From Jeotgalibacillus campisalis (GTDB lineage: Bacteria; Bacillota; Bacilli; Bacillales; Jeotgalibacillaceae), in the NCBI RefSeq assembly GCF_000829515.1, contig NZ_JXRR01000017.1, positions 62,001 to 126,000 of the forward strand: 64,000 nucleotides of DNA. The letters run 5' to 3'. The position numbers and the translations under genes are program-made. Below are positions 34,306-43,752 of the stretch, piece by piece. The notes below the pieces were generated by a model. The model was not told the origin of the DNA, ran no database searches, and saw only the letters and a list, made by a program, of their open reading frames with translations. Position 1 is the first letter of the stretch. Every line of letters begins with the position of its first letter.

Positions 34306-35121
34306 TTATCCAAAACGTCCAGAAATATAGTCTTCCGTACGCTTATCGGAAGGATTAGAGAAGATTTTATCCGTTTCATCGAACTCAATCACTTCTCCGT
34401 TTAAAAAGAAAGCAGTTTTATCTGAAATCCGTGCAGCCTGCTGCATGTTATGAGTCACAATAATAATGCTGTACTCTTTTTTAAGCTCTTGAACCAGTTC
34501 CTCCACCTTTAGAGTAGAAATTGGATCGAGAGCTGAAGTAGGCTCGTCCATTAAAATAACATCCGGTTCAATCGCAAGACAACGGGCAATACAGATACGC
34601 TGCTGCTGTCCACCGGAAAGGCTGTATGCATTTTCGTTTAAACGATCCTTTACTTCATCCCAAATCGCTGCACCTCGAAGGCTCTTTTCAACAATTTGAT
34701 CAAGTATCTTTTTGTTTTTTATCCCGTGGATACGTGGACCATATGCAATATTTTCATAAATTGATTTAGGGAAAGGGTTTGGTTTTTGAAAGACCATGCC
34801 AACTTTCGTACGCAATTCCTCAAACTTGTATCCTTTTTCTAGAATATTCTTGCCGCGATAAATGATTTCACCTGATGTTTTCACCGAAGGAATCGTTTCT
34901 GTCATTCGGTTAAGTGTTTTAATATATGTGGATTTACCACATCCTGAAGGTCCGATAATAGCTGTAACTTCGTTTTCTTTAATATCTAAATCAATATTTT
35001 TCAATGCATGATTAGTGTCATACCAAAGGTTCAGCTGATTTGATTGATAAACAGAACCCCTGCTTGCGGATTCTTTCTTTTTTTCTGGAACTTGAATTTT
35101 AGGTTTCACTGTCGTTGTCAT
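34306..35121 (-). CDS. pstB: Phosphate ABC transporter ATP-binding protein
   Basis: PstB is the ATPase of the high-affinity phosphate importer. The 271 residues have Walker [17 protein letters not shown], signature [16 protein letters not shown], Walker [14 protein letters not shown] and the H-loop [12 protein letters not shown] use ATG 35121, preceded by GGGAG; an ATG at 35139 abuts its own ribosome site and is unlikely. The first 30 residues form a Lys/Ser-rich extension before the domain. It is the only pstB copy here, in contrast to pstBA/pstBB in B. subtilis. Confidence 0.96.
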   Translation of the reverse strand: MTTTVKPKIQVPEKKKESASRGSVYQSNQLNLWYDTNHALKNIDLDIKENEVTAIIGPSGCGKSTYIKTLNRMTETIPSVKTSGEIIYRGKNILEKGYKFEELRTKVGMVFQKPNPFPKSIYENIAYGPRIHGIKNKKILDQIVEKSLRGAAIWDEVKDRLNENAYSLSGGQQQRICIARCLAIEPDVILMDEPTSALDPISTLKVEELVQELKKEYSIIIVTHNMQQAARISDKTAFFLNGEVIEFDETDKIFSNPSDKRTEDYISGRFG

Positions 35122-35151
35122 CGGAAAAGCTCCCTTCATCCTCTTTATTAA

Positions 35152-36030
35152 TTAATATCTTTTCTGATACTTATTACGAATAAATACAGCAATTGAATTC
35201 ATGATGATAAGCAGCGTCATCAATACGATGATCCCCGCGGCCGCTACATCATGGAATGCAACCTGTGGACGTTTCGTCCAGTCGAAGATTTGCATTGGCA
35301 ATGCGGTGAACGTACTCAAAATGCTATCTGGGGTAAACATTAAAATCGTCGGGATTCCCAATACTACAAGCGGTGCTGTTTCGCCAATAGCTCTTGATAA
35401 AGCCAGGATGCTCCCTGTTAATATCCCCGGGATAGCTGCAGGCAATACTATACGTAAAATAGTCTGCCATTTTGTAGCACCCATGGCATATGACGCATCT
35501 CTGAGTTCTTTAGGTACAGATCGTATAGCTTCCTGAGCTGCCACTATGATAATAGGAAGAATCAACAAACTCATGGTTAGACCCGCTGCCAAAATGGAGA
35601 TCCCGAGTCCAAAGAAACGGGCAAAAATAGTAAGTCCAAGTAAGCCAAACACTACAGACGGTACTCCAGCCAAATTTGAAATATTTATACGGATAAAATT
35701 TGTTAGTTTATTTTTCTTTGCGTACTCTTCAAGATAAACGGCCGTTCCTACACCTAAAAACATTGAAATTGGTGCTACTACAAGCATCAGGTAAATTGAC
35801 CCTAAGATAGCCGCCTTTATTCCTGAATTCTCCGGGATTCGAGACGCGAAACTCGTAAAGAATTCCAGACTCAGATACTCACTTCCTTGAGTGACAATGC
35901 GATAAAGAAGGATCGCCAGTACAATTAATCCAAACATCGTTGCTGCTAAAAATATGCTTTTAAGCACTTTGTTTTTTAATAAGCGGCTATTCGTCTTTTT
36001 CGCTACAGATTCATGATCAATGTAATTCAT
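35152..36030 (-). CDS. pstA: Phosphate ABC transporter permease PstA
   Basis: One of two permeases of the phosphate importer. The 292 residues from ATG 36030 (GAGAGGAG before it) have six membrane helices. The coupling EAA loop is EAIRSVPKELRDASYAMGATKWQT, and RAIGETAPLVVLG follows. The stop of pstC lies two bases upstream. A longer frame reaching back into pstC is not used. Confidence 0.95.
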   Translation of the reverse strand: MNYIDHESVAKKTNSRLLKNKVLKSIFLAATMFGLIVLAILLYRIVTQGSEYLSLEFFTSFASRIPENSGIKAAILGSIYLMLVVAPISMFLGVGTAVYLEEYAKKNKLTNFIRINISNLAGVPSVVFGLLGLTIFARFFGLGISILAAGLTMSLLILPIIIVAAQEAIRSVPKELRDASYAMGATKWQTILRIVLPAAIPGILTGSILALSRAIGETAPLVVLGIPTILMFTPDSILSTFTALPMQIFDWTKRPQVAFHDVAAAGIIVLMTLLIIMNSIAVFIRNKYQKRY

Positions 36031-36031
36031 T

Positions 36032-36979
36032 TTAGTACTCCTCTCTAAAGCGCTTGGAGATATATTGTGCAAGCATATTCATGATCAGGGTGAAAATGAA
36101 CAACGTAAATCCAACAGCGTAAATACTGTAGTAAATCGTTGTGCCATACCCAGCATCACCAGTAGTAACTTGAACGATATAAGCCGTCATAGTTTGAATA
36201 GAACCTGTCAGGTCGCCATCAAACCTTGGAGTTGATCCTGCTGCTACCGCTACAATCATTGTTTCACCTATAGCTCTTGAAATTGCTAAAACGGTTGAAG
36301 CGACGATACCGGATATCGCTGCAGGAAGAACTATTTTTATAGCGACTTCAAGCTTAGTGGAGCCGAGGGCGTATGCACCATCCCTCATAGAGTTGGGAAC
36401 TGAATTCATTGCATCTTCAGAAAGAGATGCAATCATTGGAATGATCATAATTCCGACTACAATCCCCGGACTGATCGCATTAAAAATGCTTACCTCAGGA
36501 GAAATGGATCGCAAAATCGGTGTAACGAATGTTAAAGCGAAAAAACCATAAACGATGGTGGGAACACCTGCAAGCACTTCAAGAATCGGCTTAATAACTT
36601 TTCTTGCACGATGGCTCGCATACTCACTCAAATAAATGGCAGTGGCAATACCTAATGGCACTGCTACCAAAACTGCAATCCCGGTAATTTTCAGTGTACC
36701 TATAACTAATGGAAGAACCCCAAAGGTTGGTGTGGAATTTGCAAAAGGATACCATTCGGTTCCAGTAATAAACTCCCAAAATGGAACACGTGTGAAAAAG
36801 ATATATGTTTCTACAACCAGCGTAGCCAGTATACCTAAAGTTGTCAAAACAGAAACAATAGCAATTGCCAGCAATAATTTCGGCATTAATTTTTCAACGA
36901 ATGACAAGAGACCCCGATTGCTTTTTTGAGCAATCAATTCCTGTACATTTAGTGTTGAATTTGGTTCCTTCATCGACAT
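36032..36979 (-). CDS. pstC: Phosphate ABC transporter permease PstC
   Basis: The partner permease of PstA. The 315 residues have an N-terminal polar segment of about 30, then six membrane helices. The EAA loop is EDAMNSVPNSMRDGAYALGSTKLEV and the RAIGETMIVAVAAGSTPRFD motif is present. AGGAGGG precedes the ATG. It follows pstS after 77 bases, which hold a hairpin. Confidence 0.95.
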   Translation of the reverse strand: MSMKEPNSTLNVQELIAQKSNRGLLSFVEKLMPKLLLAIAIVSVLTTLGILATLVVETYIFFTRVPFWEFITGTEWYPFANSTPTFGVLPLVIGTLKITGIAVLVAVPLGIATAIYLSEYASHRARKVIKPILEVLAGVPTIVYGFFALTFVTPILRSISPEVSIFNAISPGIVVGIMIIPMIASLSEDAMNSVPNSMRDGAYALGSTKLEVAIKIVLPAAISGIVASTVLAISRAIGETMIVAVAAGSTPRFDGDLTGSIQTMTAYIVQVTTGDAGYGTTIYYSIYAVGFTLFIFTLIMNMLAQYISKRFREEY

Positions 36980-37013
36980 GTGAAAACCCTCCTATATCCA
37001 AAAGACACAATGA

Positions 37014-37045
37014 GATGAGAAGCGTGAATTTCACGCTCCTCTTCT
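37014..37045 (-). other. Hairpin between pstS and pstC without U tract
   Basis: GAGCGTGAA / TTCACGCTTCTC stem with one bulge in the pstS-pstC gap. It may stabilise the pstS message or act as a partial terminator, so that binding protein is made in excess. Confidence 0.55.
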
Positions 37046-37056
37046 CCATCCATAAT

Positions 37057-38070
37057 TTATTTTAAAGATTCAATCGTTTCCATATCTTCGTCATATAGTT
37101 CTTGTGGAGCACGAACATATCCTACAGCCTCTGCAAGGTCTCCAGCATTTTCGATTGCAAAAGTAATGAAATCTGCTGCAGCAGCATTCTCACTGATTGA
37201 AGAATTCTTTACATAAGTGAACAATGGACGTGATAAAGGTGCATATTCACCAGACTCGATTGTCTCATTAGTTGGTTCAACAGGTCCCTCACCGTTGTCA
37301 ATTGGAACAACTTTTAATGTATCTTGATTTTCAAGATAATATGCATAACCGAAATATCCAATTGCATTCGGTGAACCTAGTACACCTTGAACAAGTACAT
37401 TGTCATCTTCAGAAAGAGTAGCTGAACGGACAATGTCTTCCTCTTCCAAAATCACTTCATTAAAATAGTCGTACGTACCAGAGTCTGTACCCGGTGAATA
37501 AAATTCGATTGGCTCTTCCGGCCATCCTTCACGGATATCAGCCCATGTTTTTTCTTCGCCACTTTCAACCCACATTGCTTTTAGTTCTTCAACTGTCAGG
37601 TGATCCACCCAGTCATTTTCCTGGCTGACAACTACAGATAATCCGTCAAATCCAAGCTCAACTTCTGTATATTCAATACCTGCTTCTTCTAAAGCAGCAG
37701 CTTCTTCTTCTTTAATTGGACGTGATGCATTTGAAAATGCAGTTTCACCAGCGATGAATTTTTCAAATCCTCCGCCTGTTCCGGATACTCCGGATGATAC
37801 TTGTACTTCAGGCTGAACCGCTGCATATTCTTCAACAATTGCCTCCATGATCGGTGCTACTGTAGAGGAACCGTCTCCTGTTACTTGGCCTTCTAATTCT
37901 CCATCTTCGCTTGAAGTATCAGAAGCAGCGTCTTCATTTTCAGAAGTTTCTGCGTCAGTAGCATCTCCATCTGTACCGTTTGATGCCTCTTCTTCTTCTC
38001 CGCCGCATGCTGCCAAAAATATTGCTGATCCCAGCATAGTTGTCATTGCCAAGTACTTAAAACTCTTCAT
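37057..38070 (-). CDS. pstS: Phosphate-binding lipoprotein PstS
   Basis: The extracellular phosphate receptor of the Pst importer. The 337 residues begin with a lipoprotein signal ending in the lipobox LAAC (Cys near 22). A very acidic linker of about 40 residues (EEEEASNGTDGDATDAETSE and onward) follows. The receptor domain starts TGDGSSTVAPIMEAI, whose Ser/Thr contact phosphate. VSSGVSGTGGGFEKF and SPGTDSGTYDYFNEV are further site segments. Four phased PhoP-type repeats precede it. The acidic linker is longer than in B. subtilis and may reflect salt or alkaline adaptation. Confidence 0.96.
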   Translation of the reverse strand: MKSFKYLAMTTMLGSAIFLAACGGEEEEASNGTDGDATDAETSENEDAASDTSSEDGELEGQVTGDGSSTVAPIMEAIVEEYAAVQPEVQVSSGVSGTGGGFEKFIAGETAFSNASRPIKEEEAAALEEAGIEYTEVELGFDGLSVVVSQENDWVDHLTVEELKAMWVESGEEKTWADIREGWPEEPIEFYSPGTDSGTYDYFNEVILEEEDIVRSATLSEDDNVLVQGVLGSPNAIGYFGYAYYLENQDTLKVVPIDNGEGPVEPTNETIESGEYAPLSRPLFTYVKNSSISENAAAADFITFAIENAGDLAEAVGYVRAPQELYDEDMETIESLK

Positions 38071-38131
38071 ACTGTAATTCCTCCTAAAGTGTTGGTTGGT
38101 TTGTCCTACAAGTAATACAATACTAGGCGAC

Positions 38132-38170
38132 TGTTAAGTGCATATAAATCAAATGTAAAGCTTTTGTAAA
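38132..38170 (-). promoter_or_regulatory. PhoP box array in front of pstS
   Basis: Read on the minus strand: TTTACA-N5-TTTACA-N5-TTTATA-N5-TTAACA. Plus-strand positions are 38165, 38154, 38143 and 38132, a step of exactly 11 bases. All four fit the PhoP consensus TT(A/T/C)A(C/T)A. A -10 candidate (TAGTAT/TATTGT) follows about 8-12 bases downstream. Confidence 0.85.
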
Positions 38171-38209
38171 TAAACTTTAGTTTTGGTTTTAAGTCTTGAA
38201 AAAAAGGTT

Positions 38210-38246
38210 ACAAAAAGCCAGATCCCGTTAGGAATCTGGCTTTCTC
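38210..38246 (-). terminator. Terminator of pbpA
   Basis: AAAGCCAGATTCC / GGGATCTGGCTTTTT stem with loop TAAC and a U run on the minus strand, just after the pbpA stop. Confidence 0.85.
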
Positions 38247-38259
38247 TCATTCTATCAAA

Positions 38260-40425
38260 TTAATTTCCAGCTTCAGCTTCTTCTTCAGCCAGTTCGATTT
38301 CTACTGCTTCTTCACTGCCGCCTTCATTCATTCGTTCTTCTCTCAGCTCAAAATATTTTTCAAGAATGGCGGTTCCTAAATCTTCATTTGCGTCAACCCG
38401 CAGCGTTTCTGTTCCATCGTTAGGATAGACCCATGGAACCATTACAGAAAAAGCAACTTCGGGTTTATCTGCAGGTGCATAGCCGACAAGAGTTGAATTG
38501 ATTGTGTCAGGCGGATCCCCCAAATAGTCTTCCACATATTTAGGTCCAAAGTAAACAACTTCCGCTGTGCCGGTTTTACCTGCTGCCACATAGCCGTTGC
38601 CTTTAAGATCCTGCCCAGTTCCGTTCGCGCCATTAAAACTTGCAAAGAATCCCTTTTTAACATGCTCAATTTCTTCCTGGGTATTATTCAGTTTGTTTAA
38701 TACTTGAGGTTTCATTTCCTGAAGCAGCGGACCAAGGGTATCATTTTCCTGACTTGGCTCTCTGATTTGTTTTACAATTTTCGGTGCGATGCGGTTTCCT
38801 CCATTTGCAATTGAAGAAACATATTGCGCCATTTGCATCGCTGTATACGTATCAAATTGTCCAATAGATAAATCCAGGTATTTACCTGGCCCAAAGTCAT
38901 TATTTGATTGAAAACCGGTGTTTTCCCCCGGAAGATCTATCCCTGTTTCCACACCAAGACCGAACTGTCCAAAGTAATTTCTGAACTTGGTAAATGATGA
39001 TTTACCAATATCAATAGGTTGTCCCTTAGAATATTTTGCCCCTGCCATGTCAATAGCCACTTTAAACATATATCCATTTGAAGATACTTCGAGTGCCTCT
39101 AAATCCGTCATTTGCCGATAAGCTTCACGGTTCCCGTAATAAGAACCTTTTGAGGCAGTATCCTTAATTTCTATTACTTCATCCACATACCCTTTATAGG
39201 GATAGGACACTTCATCCTGATAGCCGGACAGCACTGTAGCTCCCTTGACGCTTGAACCTGCTTCATAGGCACTTGTAAATGCACCAATATTATAATCGAT
39301 TATACTATTTTCATCATCATCAAACTGCTGGCCAACCATGGCAAGGACTTCTCCTGTGTCCGGCTCCATCATCACCACAAAAGCCCGATCAAAAATCGGG
39401 CGTCCTCCGCCTCTTTTTAAATCTGTAACATAATCACCAACAATTTTTTCGATTTCCCGCTGAAGTTCCATATCTATAGAAAGAACTAAATCTTTTCCGC
39501 GTTCGCCTTCATGGACTGTTTGACTGTCAATGACGTTGCCGGCTTTATCCGTAATGGTTTTTACTTTGGATTTTTGTCCTTGAAGAATATCTTCATACTG
39601 CAGTTCCAAATAACTGGTTCCTACCCGGTCGTTTCTCGTATAATCTCTTGCTAAATAGTAATCGATTTTATTTTCCGGTATGGACTTTACGCTGCCAAGT
39701 ACGGAGCTAAATACATCTCCATAAGCATATTGGCGGGTCCAGTCTACAGTAGTATTTACACCAGGCAAAGAATCCAGGTGTTCACTGACCGCAGCAAACT
39801 CCTCATCGGTTACGTTATCATTTTTAATAATCTGAGGAGATAAATTATACCCGGATTGCATTTCGCGGTAAATAGCCAGAACCTCCAATTCTGCCGCTGT
39901 AATCGCGTCCAGCTCCTCTTCAGTGATGCGCTCTCTGATCAATTCATCGTATTTAGTCTGACTGATTTCGCCTTCTTCAAATAAAAGGGTTTCTTCCTTT
40001 GTGATTTTTTCTTTGGCAGCTTCAGGATTTTCACGCACCCAAAAGTCCTGTTTGTCACGCATCGTTACTTTTTTGGGCTTAAGTTCAATAAAGTCAGCCA
40101 GCCTTTTTGCCACCATTGTCATTTCTTCTTGAGAAGTCTGCTGATTTTTTGTGTATGTAATGGCATTTACAGGCTGATTATCGACAACAATATTGCCATT
40201 GCGGTCAAATATTTTTCCGCGCGGTACACTTGTGTTTACTTCAACCTCTTCGGTTCTTTCAAGTTCCCTGACGTAATTTTCCCCATTCACAATCTGCAGA
40301 ACACCCAATCGAAGAATCAGCAGAGAAAACATTAAGAAAACTGCAAAGAAAAGCACGTTCATCCTAGATGAAACATGAGTCTTTTTTTGCTTTTTTTCTC
40401 TTGTTCGTGTTGCATTCTTTTTCAA
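38260..40425 (-). CDS. pbpA: Class B penicillin-binding protein (transpeptidase)
   Basis: A monofunctional D,D-transpeptidase that crosslinks peptidoglycan during rod elongation (PBP2A type). The 721 residues have a membrane anchor at about 22-44 and a dimerisation domain (50-330). The transpeptidase domain carries SSVK (AGSSVKGATV), SSNGYM and KTG (AGKTGTAEV) motifs in order. RGKIFDRNG near 53 is the usual class B start. The C-terminal 25 residues are strongly acidic (EEAVEIELAEEEAEAGN). Position next to sodA and pst equals B. subtilis yqgF (pbpA). Confidence 0.93.
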   Translation of the reverse strand: MKKNATRTREKKQKKTHVSSRMNVLFFAVFLMFSLLILRLGVLQIVNGENYVRELERTEEVEVNTSVPRGKIFDRNGNIVVDNQPVNAITYTKNQQTSQEEMTMVAKRLADFIELKPKKVTMRDKQDFWVRENPEAAKEKITKEETLLFEEGEISQTKYDELIRERITEEELDAITAAELEVLAIYREMQSGYNLSPQIIKNDNVTDEEFAAVSEHLDSLPGVNTTVDWTRQYAYGDVFSSVLGSVKSIPENKIDYYLARDYTRNDRVGTSYLELQYEDILQGQKSKVKTITDKAGNVIDSQTVHEGERGKDLVLSIDMELQREIEKIVGDYVTDLKRGGGRPIFDRAFVVMMEPDTGEVLAMVGQQFDDDENSIIDYNIGAFTSAYEAGSSVKGATVLSGYQDEVSYPYKGYVDEVIEIKDTASKGSYYGNREAYRQMTDLEALEVSSNGYMFKVAIDMAGAKYSKGQPIDIGKSSFTKFRNYFGQFGLGVETGIDLPGENTGFQSNNDFGPGKYLDLSIGQFDTYTAMQMAQYVSSIANGGNRIAPKIVKQIREPSQENDTLGPLLQEMKPQVLNKLNNTQEEIEHVKKGFFASFNGANGTGQDLKGNGYVAAGKTGTAEVVYFGPKYVEDYLGDPPDTINSTLVGYAPADKPEVAFSVMVPWVYPNDGTETLRVDANEDLGTAILEKYFELREERMNEGGSEEAVEIELAEEEAEAGN

Positions 40426-40526
40426 TCACATACTTCCTCTCTATTTTAAAGACTGCTTATATTCATTTTATAGAATCTATTTACTAACTTCTACAGTTTA
40501 GCACTTTTTTCATTAAAACGACAAAA

Positions 40527-40553
40527 AACCCGCACAATAAATGTGCGGGTTTA
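40527..40553 (-). terminator. Terminator of sodA
   Basis: Perfect 11-base stem AAACCCGCACA / TGTGCGGGTTT with a 5-base loop; U run on the minus strand. Confidence 0.9.
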
Positions 40554-40561
40554 GTGTTTCT

Positions 40562-41170
40562 TTATTTAGCTGCTACGTAAAGTTTCTCTACTGCATTCCA
40601 GTCCACTACATTCCAGAAAGCATTAATGTAATCAGGACGCTTGTTTTGATATTTTAAATAATAAGCGTGCTCCCATACATCAAGACCTACGATAGGTGTT
40701 TTGCCTTCAGTAAGAGGTGAATCCTGATTAGGCGTGCTTGTAATTTCAAGCTGACCATTATTAACGACTAACCATGCCCAGCCAGATCCGAAGCGGCCTG
40801 CTCCAGCTGCTGCGAATTCTTCTTTAAATTTTTCAAAGCTGCCAAATTTTTCGTTGATAGCAGATGCAAGCTGGCCTGAAGGCTCTCCGCCGCCATTTGG
40901 AGAAAGAATTTTCCAGAAGAATGAATGATTTGCATGTCCGCCGCCGTTATTTCTTACAGCTGTCTTAACGGATTCAGGAACAGTGTTTAAGTCGATCATT
41001 AACTCATCAATTGTTTTTGCTTGAATGTCGCTGTGACCCTCAAGTGCATCATTCAGTTTCGTAACATATGTGTTATGGTGCTTCGTGTGGTGAATATTCA
41101 TGGTTTCCTTGTCAAAATGTGGTTCAAGTGCGTCATACGAGTACGGTAATTCTGGTAATGTGTAACCCAT
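40562..41170 (-). CDS. sodA: Superoxide dismutase (Mn type)
   Basis: SodA converts superoxide to oxygen and hydrogen peroxide. The 202 residues from ATG 41170 (AAGGAGG before it) have the four metal ligands His27, His82, Asp164 and His168 ([20 protein letters not shown]). [14 protein letters not shown] and [15 protein letters not shown] are typical of the Mn/Fe family. B. subtilis SodA at this locus uses Mn. A longer open frame upstream starts without a ribosome site and is not used. It is flanked by its own terminator. Confidence 0.96.
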   Translation of the reverse strand: MGYTLPELPYSYDALEPHFDKETMNIHHTKHHNTYVTKLNDALEGHSDIQAKTIDELMIDLNTVPESVKTAVRNNGGGHANHSFFWKILSPNGGGEPSGQLASAINEKFGSFEKFKEEFAAAGAGRFGSGWAWLVVNNGQLEITSTPNQDSPLTEGKTPIVGLDVWEHAYYLKYQNKRPDYINAFWNVVDWNAVEKLYVAAK

Positions 41171-41205
41171 GATTAAATTCCTCCTTATGTAAATTAGTCG
41201 AATCA

Positions 41206-41256
41206 ACTGAATGATTCGTAAACTTCAGTCATAGCGTATCAAATACTGAATCATTC
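41206..41256. repeat. Two copies of ACTGAAT(G/C)ATTC upstream of sodA
   Basis: ACTGAATGATTC (41206-41217) and ACTGAATCATTC (41245-41256), 39 bases apart. Each contains the palindrome GAATNATTC. They lie 36-86 bases before the sodA start. Confidence 0.5.
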
Positions 41257-41323
41257 TTCAATTTTTATGCTCTGCTATTTTCTCTTACATCTTTAATTTA
41301 CCCTAATTATTATGAACTAATCA

Positions 41324-41806
41324 TTAAAGTACTTTAAACAGGAAATATGCAATCATGAATAGTTGCACTGCTCCTTTAGTAACAATTGAAGTGACAAATC
41401 CAATCAGCGATCCAAAACCGATTTTTACAGCTTGTTTAAAACTTGTTCTGTTTACAAGCAGTTCGCCGGCTACCGCACCGATGAAGGGACCTGCAATTAT
41501 ACCGATTAGCGGTAAAACAAAAGGACCAACAAGCAGACCGATTGTACTCCCCCAGATCCCCGCTTTTGATCCTCCAAATCTTTTAACACCAAAAAGGTTG
41601 GATACGTAATCTGCCCCAAACAGCAAAACGACGAATAGAAGCTGAATCGTCCAAAACAGCCAATTAAAAGGAGTAAATGAAAAAAATAAGCCATATAAAA
41701 TAAATCCCGCTACTATAAATATGACGCTTGGAATAATTGGATAAATTAAGCCTATAAACGCTATAATGAAAACCAGGCTGATTAAAACCCAATACAACAT
41801 TTCCAC
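41324..41806 (-). CDS. yqgC: DUF456 membrane protein
   Basis: A 160-residue membrane protein of the DUF456 family with four or five helices rich in Gly. [27 protein letters not shown]-like packing segments around 75-115 contain glycine zipper patterns ([16 protein letters not shown]). Position next to sodA equals B. subtilis yqgC. Function is unknown; it may alter membrane permeability or cargo transport, but nothing here shows this. Confidence 0.82.
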   Translation of the reverse strand: MEMLYWVLISLVFIIAFIGLIYPIIPSVIFIVAGFILYGLFFSFTPFNWLFWTIQLLFVVLLFGADYVSNLFGVKRFGGSKAGIWGSTIGLLVGPFVLPLIGIIAGPFIGAVAGELLVNRTSFKQAVKIGFGSLIGFVTSIVTKGAVQLFMIAYFLFKVL

Positions 41807-41915
41807 TGTTTTTCCCCCTCTCTACTATCACAAGTATACTGTATGTGTGTTCAAAATTAAATTTTTGTTTAAGTGAAACTGTATTGTTAGACTCCACCTT
41901 AAATGCAAACTAACA

Positions 41916-41951
41916 AAAAGAAAAGAGAAGAGCAATAAGCCCTTCCCTTTT
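41916..41951 (-). terminator. Terminator of the Na/Pi symporter gene
   Basis: Stem AAAGGGAAGGGC / GCTCTTCTCTTT with two G-U pairs and loop TTATT, followed by a U-rich tail on the minus strand. Confidence 0.65.
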
Positions 41952-41957
41952 TTGCAT

Positions 41958-43592
41958 TTATTTACGAAGACCCAAAACGGCTTCTGCTATATTTACCGCA
42001 TGGTCACCGATTCGTTCAAGATTTGAAACAATATCAACAAATACAATGCCTGACTGACCTGAACATTTGCCTTCATTCAGACGCAGGATATGTTTCTTCC
42101 TGAATTTACGCTCCATTTTGTCAATTAGATCTTCTTTTTCAGCGACATCACGCGCGATCGCCTGATCGTTTTGATCAAGGGCTTCAATTGAACTTGATAC
42201 TGCATCAATAGTTAGAGTAAACATTTCCCGTAAATCATCCATGGCATCTTCGGTCATTTTAACTTTATTTGACTGCTGATAATCCACCAGCTCAATGATG
42301 TTTTCAAAATGATCTCCAATTCGTTCAATATCCCGAACTGAATCCATTAGGTTTGAATGTCTCTCGGATTCTGCAGCAGACAGAGAAGCGCTTGAAAGCT
42401 GCACTAAATAATCGGTAATTTTACTATCCAAATTATTTATCGCATCTTCAATTTGATAACCAAGCTCAGCATTTTTTGTATTTTTCGTTTTCAGATACTC
42501 AAATGTTTCATTTAATCCTTGAACAGCGAATGATCCCATACGAAGCACTTCTTCCTTTGCCTGTCCAAGGGCTATTGAAGGAGACTGTTCTATAAAATGC
42601 GGATCCAAATGCTTTGGTTTAAACTCAACCACAACATCTTTTCCTGGAATAATTTTCGTAACTGCTACAGCCAGTAAAGCTATAAACGGAAATTGTATAA
42701 TTGTATTTGTTACATTGAACGTTCCGTGTGCAAAGGCAATCTGCATAGCAGGTTCTAATTGAAGGAACTGATCAATCCATACAATTAACCATGTGAAAGG
42801 CGCAAGTAAGAGCATGAAAATAATGGTCCCTATGATATTAAAAAGCACATGAACTGCCGCTGCACGTTTCGCAGCAACTGAGGCACCTATTGCTGCTAAT
42901 ACTGCCGTAATCGTTGTTCCTATATTATCTCCGAAAAGAACCGGAATTGCAGCATTAAGGGATATTAAGTCCTCAGAATACAGCCCTTGAAGCACACCAA
43001 TCGTGGCGCTTGAACTTTGCACGATCATAGTGAAAACTGTTCCTACTATGACGCCTAGAACCGGTATCTCACTCATGCTCTGAGTCAAATCAATGAATGC
43101 TTGAAGTTCTCTTAGAGGCTTCATTCCTCCACTCATCAATTCAAGACCATAAAATAAAAGACCGAAACCAAATATAATCTGACCAAAATTATTTACTTTA
43201 TTGTTTTTTATAAAGAATAGAAGCAGTGCACCTAAAGCGGCAATAGGCAGTGCATATTCTCCAATATCAATCCCGATAATAAACGCAGTTACGGTGGTTC
43301 CTATATTAGCACCCATAATAACGCCAATGGCCTGCCTTAAAGTCATGAAACCGGCACTAACAAGTCCAATGGTAATAACTGTTGTTCCTGTACTGGTTTG
43401 CAGAAGTATGGTCACAAAAATACCTGCAAGTACACCCATAAATGGGTTTGTGGTGAAACGATCTAAAATTTCTCTAAGGCGATCTCCTGCAGATTTTTGC
43501 AGCCCATCTCCCATATACTTAAGACCAAAGAGAAAGATACCCAATCCTCCAATAAATTGAAAGAATACTTCCTGCCAATTCACTTCCATCAT
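41958..43592 (-). CDS. Na+/phosphate symporter with C-terminal PhoU-like domain
   Basis: A NptA/PNaS family carrier of 544 residues. The N-terminal half has two inverted repeats of helices with QTSTGTTVITIGLVSAG and QSSSATIGVLQGLY, the paired QSS/QTS motifs of the transport site. The C-terminal third (about 335-544) is PhoU-like, with DSVRDIERIGDHFENII and IVSNLERIGDHAVNIAEA. Such carriers work at higher phosphate than Pst. It lies near the pst operon in the same orientation, but has a separate terminator and its own upstream region. Confidence 0.93.
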   Translation of the reverse strand: MMEVNWQEVFFQFIGGLGIFLFGLKYMGDGLQKSAGDRLREILDRFTTNPFMGVLAGIFVTILLQTSTGTTVITIGLVSAGFMTLRQAIGVIMGANIGTTVTAFIIGIDIGEYALPIAALGALLLFFIKNNKVNNFGQIIFGFGLLFYGLELMSGGMKPLRELQAFIDLTQSMSEIPVLGVIVGTVFTMIVQSSSATIGVLQGLYSEDLISLNAAIPVLFGDNIGTTITAVLAAIGASVAAKRAAAVHVLFNIIGTIIFMLLLAPFTWLIVWIDQFLQLEPAMQIAFAHGTFNVTNTIIQFPFIALLAVAVTKIIPGKDVVVEFKPKHLDPHFIEQSPSIALGQAKEEVLRMGSFAVQGLNETFEYLKTKNTKNAELGYQIEDAINNLDSKITDYLVQLSSASLSAAESERHSNLMDSVRDIERIGDHFENIIELVDYQQSNKVKMTEDAMDDLREMFTLTIDAVSSSIEALDQNDQAIARDVAEKEDLIDKMERKFRKKHILRLNEGKCSGQSGIVFVDIVSNLERIGDHAVNIAEAVLGLRK

Positions 43593-43752
43593 TTCAACCC
43601 CTGTTAAACAAATTTAGACAAATTTCTTGAAAACCCTCTACAATTATTAATTCTTTTTATGGGTTAAGTAAAGACTTTTTCGCGAAAATTTACATTTGAT
43701 TAATATATATCGTTTTATGTTACATTTGTGTTACAAAATGTTGAAAATTAGA

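Noticed and set aside
43201-43560. 119-codon antisense open frame within the Na/Pi symporter gene
   Set aside because: A frame shadow of a strongly supported gene; no ribosome site and no recognisable protein features.
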